A stretch of DNA of 64,000 nt from Tillus elongatus (taxonomy: Eukaryota; Arthropoda; Insecta; Coleoptera; Cleridae): contig OZ023267.1 of assembly GCA_964006375.1 (NCBI GenBank), positions 16,317,471 to 16,381,470 on the forward strand, written 5' to 3'. Made by a program: the position numbers and the translations under genes. The notes under the pieces are model-generated. The model ran no database searches. It worked only from the letters and a program-made list of their open reading frames with translations, and had not been told where the DNA came from. Below, one piece after another: positions 26,216 through 37,000 of this stretch; within the stretch, counting starts at the first letter, position 1, and every line of letters starts with the position of its first letter.

Positions 26216-26279
26216 TCGATCTGAGGTTTTTCTTTAAATTTGCGCTCTGTAATTTAAAACTAGTGTGACTAAAACGCAA

Positions 26280-27254
<975 letters not shown>

Positions 27255-27666
27255 AAAATTTGATTAACTCAGTTTTCTATAATCTTAGAAAGTTTAATTT
27301 TGGTAGGTAGTAAGGTATTTCCTAGGACAAGATATTCACCAAATTTCATTAAAATAACTTCGTAATTTTTCGAGAAAAAAATTGTTTCAAAAGAAAATTT
27401 AAAATTTGAAAAACTCAATTTTCTATGAACTGAGAAACTTGAGTTTTGGTACTTAGTAAGTCCTCTAGCAAGGCAATATATATAGCAAATTTCATTAAAA
27501 CAGCTTTGTTATTTTTGGAGGAAAAAATTTTTTTTGAAAGAAAACTCAATTTTCCCGGAAAAACCCGTCCGATTTTCCTGTCTAACGAACTCATCCAAGC
27601 CATTAATAAAAGAAAGACACTTGCCGAGTTTCATTGAAATCGGTTAATTATTTTTTGAGTTATCAG

Positions 27667-27669
<3 letters not shown>
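27255..27669 (+). repeat. RF1 repeat
   Basis: Same order as 26280-26731, with CTAACGAACTCATCCAAGCC (27583-27602) and TTATTTTTTGAGTTATCAGC at its end. Confidence 0.75.

Positions 27670-27752
<83 letters not shown>
27670..27752. repeat. (TA)n microsatellite
   Basis: TA tract joining the right and left RF1 parts. Confidence 0.97.
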
Positions 27753-27755
<3 letters not shown>

Positions 27756-27900
27756 AATATAAAAATTGATTGAAACTGACCCCGGATATGGGTTCTAGGG
27801 GTCCTAAATCGCGCTCATTTGAAAAATTTTTTGCAAAGTCTCACCATCAATACCTCTCTATTAGTGAATTTTTTTAAATAAAAATTCACTAAAAACTGGC
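27753..27900 (+). repeat. RF1 left part with terminal palindrome
   Basis: Contains GACCCCGGATATGGGTTCTA, GCGCTCATTTGAAAAATTTT, ACCTCTCTATTAGTGAATTT and then the inverted AAAAATTCACTAA. It is nearly identical to 30266-30410. Confidence 0.75.
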
Positions 27901-28147
27901 TTTTTCGTGCGTAATATTTTTGTTATCAGAACAACACCTTAAACAAATTTAGATAACCTTATTATTTTTTAAAAGTACAAATATTATTCTTATTAAGACA
28001 TCAAAAAACTTGCCTGCTAAGCTAGTCAACCAGTTAAAGTTGTATTACAAGATGTTAAACTTATTTATGTTAAACACTGTTTCAAATATAAGTAAAATTT
28101 TAGAAAAAATAGTTAAGTCTCAGTTGAACTATAGTAATAAATATTAC

Positions 28148-28392
28148 CTGAGGTGGGTAATGTTCTGGAAGCGAATGTGCTGCTTCTCTGTAAGCAGCAA
28201 GCGCCCTCTGAAGTCGTCCCTGGTCAGAGTATAGGGCTCCAAGTTGTAGAAGGGCTGAGACTTTGGCTGTTTCGTGTTCTCGACGGTCCTTCAGTCCTGT
28301 ACCGTCCAAACGAGAGCCTTGTCTTAGAATGGACACAGCCTCTTGACATCTTCCTGCTGATATCAAAGCTGCTCCTAGATTTACGTAAGCCA
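28148..28392 (-). CDS. TMTC2: TMTC2-like protein, internal exon (TPR repeats)
   Basis: Encodes 81 residues of two tetratricopeptide repeats joined by a short charged linker: AYVNLGAALISAGRCQEAVS, then …RLDGTGLKDRREHET…, and ALLQLGALYSDQGRLQRALA…EHYPPQ. TPR helices in the C-terminal half of TMTC proteins sit in the ER lumen and are thought to bind partners of the O-mannosyltransferase domain. The exon begins after a TTGTTACAG acceptor (AG at 28394-28393) with the last two bases of a split codon. It ends with CAG before a GTAATA donor (28147-28142), giving phase 0 into 4147-4287. GC content is higher than in the surrounding DNA and the reading frame is open throughout, so the exon looks functional. 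An alternative GTG start at 28393 would be spurious because that base is the acceptor G. Paralogue identity is inferred from remembered family sequence. Confidence 0.87.
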
Positions 28393-28989
28393 CTGTAACA
28401 AAAGAGATTACCTATATAGAAACTACACTGTACCAACACCAGAGGAATCATTATATAATATAATGTAGTATATCTGTCTCTACTATTATACAGGCTGCCC
28501 CATAATTAATTGGGCACTAGCTACCGGGCGATAGCTGCCATAACAATAAAGTGACTGGGCTCAACATGCCTTAGTCAAATGTTACTCGTTTTTGTTTTAC
28601 AGTTTATTAAAAGACTTGTTAAAGTTCAATATTCTTTGCAGACCTTTTCATTTATGTTGTTTATTTGTAACAACTGTTATAAATACCCTAGCGTTTGTGG
28701 GAATGCTAAAAAGTACTTACATCAAACAAAATCAAAACCTCGCCGTCAACTAATTTAACATATTTCATTTTATCAATAAATTCAAGTGAGTTTGATACCG
28801 AACTAATTTGTCAATCACTCCGATAAATTATATGTCGGGGAATCTATATTCGAAACAATAGGTTTCATCCATTTCCTCGGTCTCTGGTTTCTTTTGGAGA
28901 CAATACTTTTGGGGAATTTTCGATTTGCAGCTTGTAACCGCCTTCCCAAGCCTTTTGTTATAAGGCTATGACAACTCTTTAAACTATTT
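28393..28989 (-). other. Upstream intron of TMTC2
   Basis: Non-coding. A TATACAGGCTGCCCCATAAT word at 28488 resembles a transposon end. No partner was seen. Confidence 0.4.
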
Positions 28990-29447
28990 TTAAGATAAGA
29001 AATAGATCATTTTTGGTAGGGGGTTTTTATTTAGTTTTTTATACGTTGTTCTCCCTCCTGCGTGATCAGCTTTCTGTTTATAATAATTCTTGTCCAAAAT
29101 CACAACCTTATTACCTTTATCTGCTTTCAAATAAAAACAATCTTTCTCTTGCTGTCGTCTCTGGTTTCGTTTGATATCTTTTTTTCTATTACACTTATTT
29201 TGTTTCGAACTTTTTGAAATTTTATCTTTACATGCCTCTAAAGTAAAGTTTATTGAAGATTCGGGCAGGTTTTCCATTTCTGTTTAAATACTAGCAATGA
29301 CGTATCTCCTAGATCGCCCTTTGACTGTAAACCGAATTCCAGCCCCTTCTTTAAGAAGCCGATTTTATTTTTATTAAACGACTGTAAAGAAATATTTTCT
29401 ATGAAAATATAAAATCTCAAATTAAAAACGAAAAAAGACATTGGCAT
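28990..29447 (-). pseudogene. Penelope-like retroelement fragment
   Basis: Two overlapping frames (29250-29447, 28990-29277) give NKNKIGFLKKGLEFGLQSKG and, after a frameshift near 29270, FYLKADKGNKVVILDKNYYK. The ADKG-VVILDK-YK pattern marks the region just before the reverse transcriptase core in Penelope-like elements. A lysine/arginine-rich stretch (KCNRKKDIKRNQRRQQEK) precedes it. The catalytic region and GIY-YIG endonuclease are not present here. Alternative: another reverse transcriptase family with a similar motif. Function is lost. Confidence 0.6.
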
Positions 29448-29555
29448 CTGAGATCATCCCACCCACACACATATACACACACAAACGAAAAATTAATTCC
29501 TTAAAACATTTAAATTTATTTGTATGATTTCATAGAGAAATTCAAAAGAGCATGA
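29448..29555. other. Short spacer with CA-rich sequence
   Basis: ACACACATATACACACACAA at 29464 is a small simple repeat. Confidence 0.5.
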
Positions 29556-30265
<710 letters not shown>

Positions 30266-30410
30266 CACTGTATATATAAACATATAAAAATTGAAACTGA
30301 CCCCGGATATGGATTCTAAGGGTCCTAGTTCCCGCTCATTTGAAAAATTTTTGCAATGTCTCACCATCGATACCTCTCTATTAGTGAATTTTTTAAATAA
30401 AAATTCACTA
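30266..30410 (+). repeat. RF1 left part with terminal palindrome
   Basis: GACCCCGGATATGGATTCTA, CGCTCATTTGAAAAATTTTT, and the palindrome TTAGTGAATTTTT / AAAAATTCACTAA around TAAAT (30378-30408). Confidence 0.75.
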
Positions 30411-30946
30411 AATGATGAAAAAACATCATCTATGACGTCACAAATAAAACAGGTATCTAAAGAACAAACGTTTACAAATAAAAATTCACCTGTTTCAAGA
30501 TTTTTTCCCCAGGTCTCCGATTTCGAAAATAATGAATTTATATTTTTTATTTGCACCATCTTGTATAACTCCTGTTAAAAAAGTTGCATAATAACTAGGT
30601 AATAACCGTGTTGTAGCCTAGGTTAAAGCATACAGCAAGCTAGCATAGTTTCGTATATAGGGATACTATCTCCTTTAATATGCTGCACCGGCACCTGGAT
30701 TAAATCAAGAACTTATAATAAATTTATACTACCTGAAACTGCAACATGTGGAGTTTGTATGAAAAGTTCAACTTATATTTTATGTCCTGACATAGCAATG
30801 TGGTGTACGAACTTGCTTATTCTGATATTCATACAGCAAAATTTTAAAATATTGATTGTCCTTCTAAGAACATGAGAAGGTATCAAAGCATCCTGGTTAT
30901 CAAAAAAAAAAACCCTCTAATATCAGAATCTGTTTTGTCTTTCGGG
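30411..30946. other. Unassigned sequence
   Basis: Nothing recognised. Confidence 0.35.
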
Positions 30947-31020
30947 TTCCCGGGCGAGCCAAGGGGAAGTTGCCCTTGTAACATATTTTTCCATCTCTGG
31001 CCTAATTGCCGTATTTTAGT
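30947..31020 (+). mobile_element. SINE S2 fragment
   Basis: GGGTTCCCGGGCGAGCCAAG matches the post-B-box part of the SINE at 17988-18167, and CTCTGGCCTAATTGCCG is a diverged match to its tail side. It is 5'-truncated. Confidence 0.45.
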
Positions 31021-31132
31021 GAATTATTTTCTTTAAAAAATTCGATAATTAGGAGATTACGACTTTTGAATTTAAAAAAAATTCTTTAAATGAGTGCGAA
31101 CTAGGCCCTCTAGAACACATATCCGGGGTCCG

Positions 31133-31134
<2 letters not shown>
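31021..31134 (-). repeat. RF1 left part, inverted
   Basis: CTTTAAATGAGTGCGAACTA, CCTCTAGAACACATATCCGG and GGGTCCG lead into a TA tract. Confidence 0.7.

Positions 31135-31218
<84 letters not shown>
31135..31218. repeat. (TA)n microsatellite
   Basis: TA tract at the centre of an RF1 copy, with GGGGTCCG on one side and TCACAC…AAAAAATAATGGGCCGAT on the other. Confidence 0.97.
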
Positions 31219-31221
<3 letters not shown>

Positions 31222-31450
31222 ACTGATCACTTAAAAAATAATGGGCCGATTTTAATCAAGCTTTTGGATACCTTTCTTTTGCAAGTGGCTTGAATAAGTT
31301 CGTTCGCCAGGTAAATCGGACCAGGCTTCCCCGGAAAATTTTGTGTTTTCTTTCAGAACATTTTTATATCTCAAATAAAGAACACCTACAGGACCGATTG
31401 GTACGCGGGTTTATATCATAAAAACTAAACTATGTACCAAAATTTGGATT
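31219..31450 (-). repeat. RF1 right part, inverted
   Basis: Reads TTAAAAAATAATGGGCCGAT, CTTTTGCAAGTGGCTTGAAT, AAGTTCGTTCGCCAG. With 31021-31134 it makes a complete RF1 with the TA tract in its middle. Confidence 0.75.
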
Positions 31451-31684
31451 TCCAAGTTAAAAGATGTAAAAGTTATAGGCATATAGTGCAAAAATTTCGG
31501 TTGCTCTGCAGGACAAATAAGGATACAACAAGAAAATTTTTTGTGTGATAAATACAATTAATGTAATTTTATAGAGAAAAAAAAAACTATTTTGGGTTAA
31601 GGGATTGAAAAATATTAAAACAGTAAAATAAGCTCTCGTATTCCACAAAAAGAAGATTCAAAGGCCTAATATAATAGTGCATTG

Positions 31685-32038
31685 TGAACCTCGGTGGTTC
31701 AGGGGTAAGAATATGTGCCTCTGAACCAAAGGGTACTGGGTTCGATGCCAGGGTACTCCTTTCACTTTTTCAGTACAAACTGTAACATTAACATCAACCG
31801 AGGATCTGGAATTGTATTTGAGCAAGTTGAATGTCTGCACGTTCCGTCCTTCGGAGGGGGCGTAAAGCCGTCGGTCCCGTGTCCATTAATGTTGGGCACG
31901 TAAAAAATCCCTACCCTCCTTACAGAAGGGCAGTGGTTCGGCAAAATTTCCAGGATAGTGAGGTAAAACTGCTCCCTGGCGTCGTTGATTGGCCATAGTC
32001 GCCGAAATAGGCCGACGATAAAGAAACAAAACATGTAA
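31685..32038 (+). mobile_element. tRNA-derived SINE S1, near full length
   Basis: The tRNA-like head has an A box in GGTGGTTCAGGGGTAAGA (31693-31710) and a B box GGTTCGATGCC (31739-31749). A conserved body follows with TTGGGCACGTAAAAAATCCC and AAGGGCAGTGGTTCGGCAAA, then the end GCCGACGATAAAGAAACAAA. Such SINEs are transcribed by RNA polymerase III from the internal boxes and mobilised by a LINE partner. The second copy at 32927 lacks about 73 bases of the body. The ORF 31715-31903 is only a reading of the SINE. No clear target duplication. Confidence 0.85.
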
Positions 32039-32800
32039 AAATTTTAAATTTGTATGGCTGTCCATATATATTTAAAAATTGTATTTTAGACCGCTTATAA
32101 TCTTAAGAACTGTAAACTTAACCAATAACAGATAAACTATACCAACATATAATCAGCATAGCATCAGATTTTTAAATTTTTTATTTGAAACGTAGAGGTG
32201 GCTCAATATTTTTAATGTAGGTTAGAAGATTTCTACAGAGCTCGTGGTTGGTTAAAGATAAAAGGAACAGGTTGAGAAAAAGCTAGACATGATAATCCTT
32301 ATTTTCAATAATTCTATTTTAGTCAATAAGCATTGCTTGTTCCCGACAACCAATTAAAGATAAGAATTCCATTTACAGACACCCACAAACCGCTTTTTTG
32401 GCCAGTGAAGTAGGAGGCATCTTCTATATAATAATCATCTATATAAAACCTGATATTGTATTTGGCAACCTACATTCGGAAAAGTATATATTTCAAACAA
32501 ATGTATGTTATCGACACACAAAAAAATTAATACTGGAGCTGACGGTTATCACAATATTTATTGTTCAACAAAAACGTACTCTCATTGTGTCCTAATACGT
32601 CTGGAGATTTTACGTGATACACATTTTTAATAAAAGCACGAAAGATTATTTTCTAGTTGTCTGACATTTGAAGTATGTTGTTCATATTATGAAAAACTTT
32701 AGACAAAATATTTTCTAAGATAATTTCACAAATTTCGCTTAAATATAGGCAACGACATCCAAACTTCTTAATAATTTATTTAAACATACCCGAATAGAAC
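32039..32800. other. Unassigned sequence between SINEs
   Basis: Nothing recognised apart from AT-rich DNA. ORF 32398-32595 has no motif. Confidence 0.4.
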
Positions 32801-32801
32801 C

Positions 32802-33212
<411 letters not shown>

Positions 33213-33287
<75 letters not shown>
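33213..33287. repeat. (TA)n microsatellite, target of the gypsy element
   Basis: TA tract ending exactly at the left LTR boundary. It continues at 39924 after the right LTR, so the retrotransposon inserted into a TA tract. Confidence 0.95.
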
Positions 33288-33292
<5 letters not shown>

Positions 33293-33343
33293 CGTTTTCT
33301 CCGGGTTCTGGATAAGTGAGACTTTTAATTTTAACAAAACAAC

Positions 33344-33349
33344 TTTATT
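33344..33349 (-). terminator. Polyadenylation signal AATAAA in the 3' LTR
   Basis: TTTATT on the plus strand, downstream of the TATA box in element orientation by about 200 bases, as expected for R/U5. Confidence 0.6.
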
Positions 33350-33552
33350 TACACTCTAAATATGGATACAATAAAATTTCTAGAATGTCTCTCTCACAAA
33401 ACACTTCATTTACTGGCCTTACAATTACTACTCTCAACAAAAGTCATTAATCTGGTACTACAGTCACTACTCTCTTAACACTTTACACTGCTTCAAGTCA
33501 CTACCACATTCTCTTACTGAACTGAACTAACTGTGTTGGGCTGGCTTGCTTT

Positions 33553-33564
33553 CGCTTTTATATA
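33553..33564 (-). promoter_or_regulatory. TATA box of the LTR promoter (3' LTR copy)
   Basis: Minus-strand TATATAAAAGCG. The same element in the 5' LTR, at 39442-39453, would start the genomic transcript. Confidence 0.65.
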
Positions 33565-34034
33565 CTCGCCGTACCTTCCCCTTCTTTCTGGAGCCTTCCA
33601 TTCCAGAACGTTCCAGGACCTTCTTTTACTAGAAGGTTCTGTGAATACAGATCGGTCCCGTGTGTATACAGGGGGATGTATATACAGGATGATCCAAATG
33701 TTGTCACCACTCCTATGTTACACAAGAGGTGTTTCTCGAACTATAAGATCTCTCTGCGTATACAGGGTGTAAGGGTTCTCTGCGTATACAGGGTGTATAT
33801 ACAGGGTGTTCGGAATGTGCAGACCTCAGTTATCTGTTCCGACGGGGTACAAGCTGGTAACTTCGTTATTTCTGGTCCTAGAGGGTTGAGACTTCGCCTG
33901 AGGGGGGTCACCCCAGGCACCCCCAGGGGGGTGGGGAGGCGGTGTTGCCAGATTGTGCAAAAATTCCCAGATGTTGGGGAAATTCTGGAGATGTGGCAAC
34001 ACCGCACCTACGTCTATTGAAGTGCTTTGTAACA

Positions 34035-34048
34035 CTGCCCCCCTCCTT
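34035..34048 (-). other. Polypurine tract
   Basis: Minus-strand AAGGAGGGGGGCAG immediately before the 3' LTR. It would prime plus-strand DNA synthesis. It overlaps the gag-pol stop codon TAA. Confidence 0.9.
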
Positions 34049-37000
34049 AAGACTGTTCGTCCCGAACAGTATTTACCGGCCGCCAACTTGGGGGTTCGTT
34101 GCCCCGATAGGGACTCAACCTCTCTATGTGAACAACTTTGGGTTTAGTTCTTGGAGACAGCTGGATTCTGTAGACTAGGTCGTTAATTTTCTTCGTCACC
34201 AAGTATGGCCCTTCCCATGGTTTCTGAAGTTTGGGACTGAGGCCCTTTCTCCTTGTTGGTTGGTACAGCCACACTGCATCACCTTCCTTGAATGTATGGG
34301 GTGTTGCTCTGCGATCCAAGCGCATCTTCATCCGGTCACTGCTTAAGAGGAGCCTATCTCTGACACATCTGTGTATAGTGCGCAGTTTTCCTTCTAGGTC
34401 GGCGACATACTCAGGTAACGTAGCTAGGTCCGCTATGTCCTCGTTCGGTGGTGGTCTCGTCATGTCGATTGGTAGCCGCATCTCTCTGCCGGTCAACATC
34501 ATGGATGGAGTGTAGCCGGTAGATTCATGCTGAGAGCTTCTGTAAGCTAGGAGGAACAGAGGTATCAGCTTGTCCCAGGTTCTCTGATTCTCGTCAACAA
34601 ACATAGCAAGATACTGATTGATGGTCCTGTTATGCCGTTCTACCATGCCGTCTGATTGAGGGTGGAGTGGCGTTGTTCTCGTTTTCTTTATGCCTAGCAA
34701 GTCCATTAGGCTCTTCCAGACCTCTGATTCGAAATTCCGGCCCTGGTCGGTGTGAATCTCCAAGGGTACGCCATGCCGTGATATGACATTTTCCATCAGG
34801 GCTTCTGCTACGGTCGTTGCCTCTTGGTTGGGGATCGGCGCAACTTCAGGCCATTTCGAGAAGTAGTCCATCGCCACCATTATGTATCTGTTCCCAGACT
34901 CTGTGATGGGAAAAGGTCCTGCGATGTCTACGGCAACTCTCTCCCACGGTGTACCTGAGATGTACTGCATCATTTTTCCTCTGGATCGGGTCTTTGGTCC
35001 TTTCTTTGAAGCACATTGGTCACACCTTTTGCACCATTCTTCCACGCTTCTTCGGCAGTTTATCCAATAGAAGCGGTCTCTCACTCTGGCAAGAGTCCTG
35101 TTGACCCCAAAGTGGCCTCCACTTCTACTATTGTGTAACTCTTGAAGAACACTGTCTATGCACTCACTTGGCACAACGGTCTGGTATATACAGTCTCTAC
35201 CATCGGCAGTTTCCCATTTTCGAGTGATCATGTCATTCTTTAGACACAATGAGTCCCATTGTAGCCAGTAGCCTTTAACCTCCGCCCCAAACCGGGACAC
35301 ATCGTGCCACTCAGGTCTTTTCCCCTTTTGTAGCCATTCTCTAATATTTTTCAAGTCTGGATCTGTCTTCTGTGCGTCTCTGATGTATTCAAGATTTACG
35401 TCTAGATCGGTGTTATTCTCCTGTCCTGCCACCAGTTGTTTGATCTGATGAGTTACTTTGTCGATCTCTTTGTTCTCTTGTCGCTCGCAAAATTTACATT
35501 CATGCACTGAACATGGTCTTCTTGACAGGCTGTCTACATTGGCGTGACTTCTTCCTCTTCGATGTTCAATCCGGAAGTCGTAGCTCTGCAGTTTCTCTAT
35601 CCATCGGGCTATCTGTCCTTCGGGATTTCTAAAGTTCAGAAGCCATTGCAGAGCAGAGTGATCCGACCTCACGCGGAATGTTCTTCCGTACAGGAAGCTG
35701 TGGAAATGTTCGATGGATCTTACAACTGCCAGCAGTTCTTTCCGGGTTACACAGTAATTCCTTTCTGCTTTTCCGAACGTTTTGCTGAAGTAGCCTATCA
35801 CGACTTCTTCTCCGGCTTGGAGCTGCGAGAGTACTGCCCCAATGCCATACTGGGAAGCATCGGTGTCCAGTATGAACAGTCCTTCGTCCTGAGGATAAGC
35901 CAGTATAGGAGCAGTGAGAAGACGATGTTTGAGTTCTCTAAAAGACTCTTGGCAATCTGGTGACCAGATGAACTCGACCTTATTTTCAGTCAGGCTATGC
36001 AGAGGTTTCGCAATGCTGCTGAAGTACTTCACAAAGCGTCGGTAGTAGCTGCAAAGTCCCAGAAAACTTCTGACCTCATGTTTGTTCCTCGGCACAGGCC
36101 AATCTCTTACTGCCTTTATTTTCTCTGGATCAGTTTCTATCCCTTTCTCAGAAACGACATGTCCGAGGAAACTCACTTTCTTCTGGAAGAGTGCGCATTT
36201 CTTGGGATTAAGTTGCAGATTGGCACCTCTCAGCCTGGAGAAAACTTGCTTCAGATTCGACAGGTGTTCATCGAAAGTCCTTCCAATCACCATGACATCA
36301 TCGAGATACACCAGGCATGTTTCCCATGTCAGTCCTCTCAGCACTAACTCCATTAGTCGCTCGAAGGTGGCAGGAGCATTACATAAGCCGAATGGCATGA
36401 CCTTGAATTGGTACAACCCATTCCCGGTTGAAAAAGCAGTCTTCTCCTTATCGTCTTTATGGAGTTCTACTTGCCAATAGCCACTTTTCAGGTCTAATGT
36501 AGAGAACCACTTTGATCCGGCCAAAGTGTTCAAAGTGTCGTCGATCCGGGGCAGGGGATAACTGTCTTTCTTGGTGACATCATTCAGCTTCCTATAGTCC
36601 ACGCAAAATCTCATAGTGCCGTCTTTCTTGGTGACCAAAACTACTGGGGACGACCAAGGACTATTAGACTCCTCGATCACACCATCTTCCAGCATTTCGT
36701 TAACCATCGCCTTGATTTCTGATTGCTTGGCAAAAGGCAGTCTTCTCGGCGGCTGTCTAATTGGTCTTGCGTCGCCAGTATTAATTCTGTGTTGCACTAG
36801 ACTCGTACGACCTGTGATTTTATCTTGAGCGAAAATATCGGCCTCCTCCAATATGAACTTCACTGCCATCTCCATCTCCATATTGTTCAATTGGCCCCAT
36901 GAATTCTTGAACCGCTCTACTAATTCTACTGGCAGTCTTCTGTCTAATGCAGTGGGTGTCACGTTTTTGGACAACGTCACTCGGTCAATGGGTTCGCAAG

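Larger units (their letters stand above)
33288..34034 (-). repeat. 3' LTR (element orientation)
   Basis: Begins TGTTGCG and ends TGTAACA on the plus strand. Read on the minus strand it starts TGTTACAAAG. It contains five TATACAGG words at 33664-33810, a TATA box and a polyadenylation signal. Confidence 0.97.

Noticed and set aside
33533..34178. Identical ORF sets in both LTRs (33533-34020, 39422-39909)
   Set aside because: They repeat exactly because the LTRs are duplicates, lie on both strands and have no domain.
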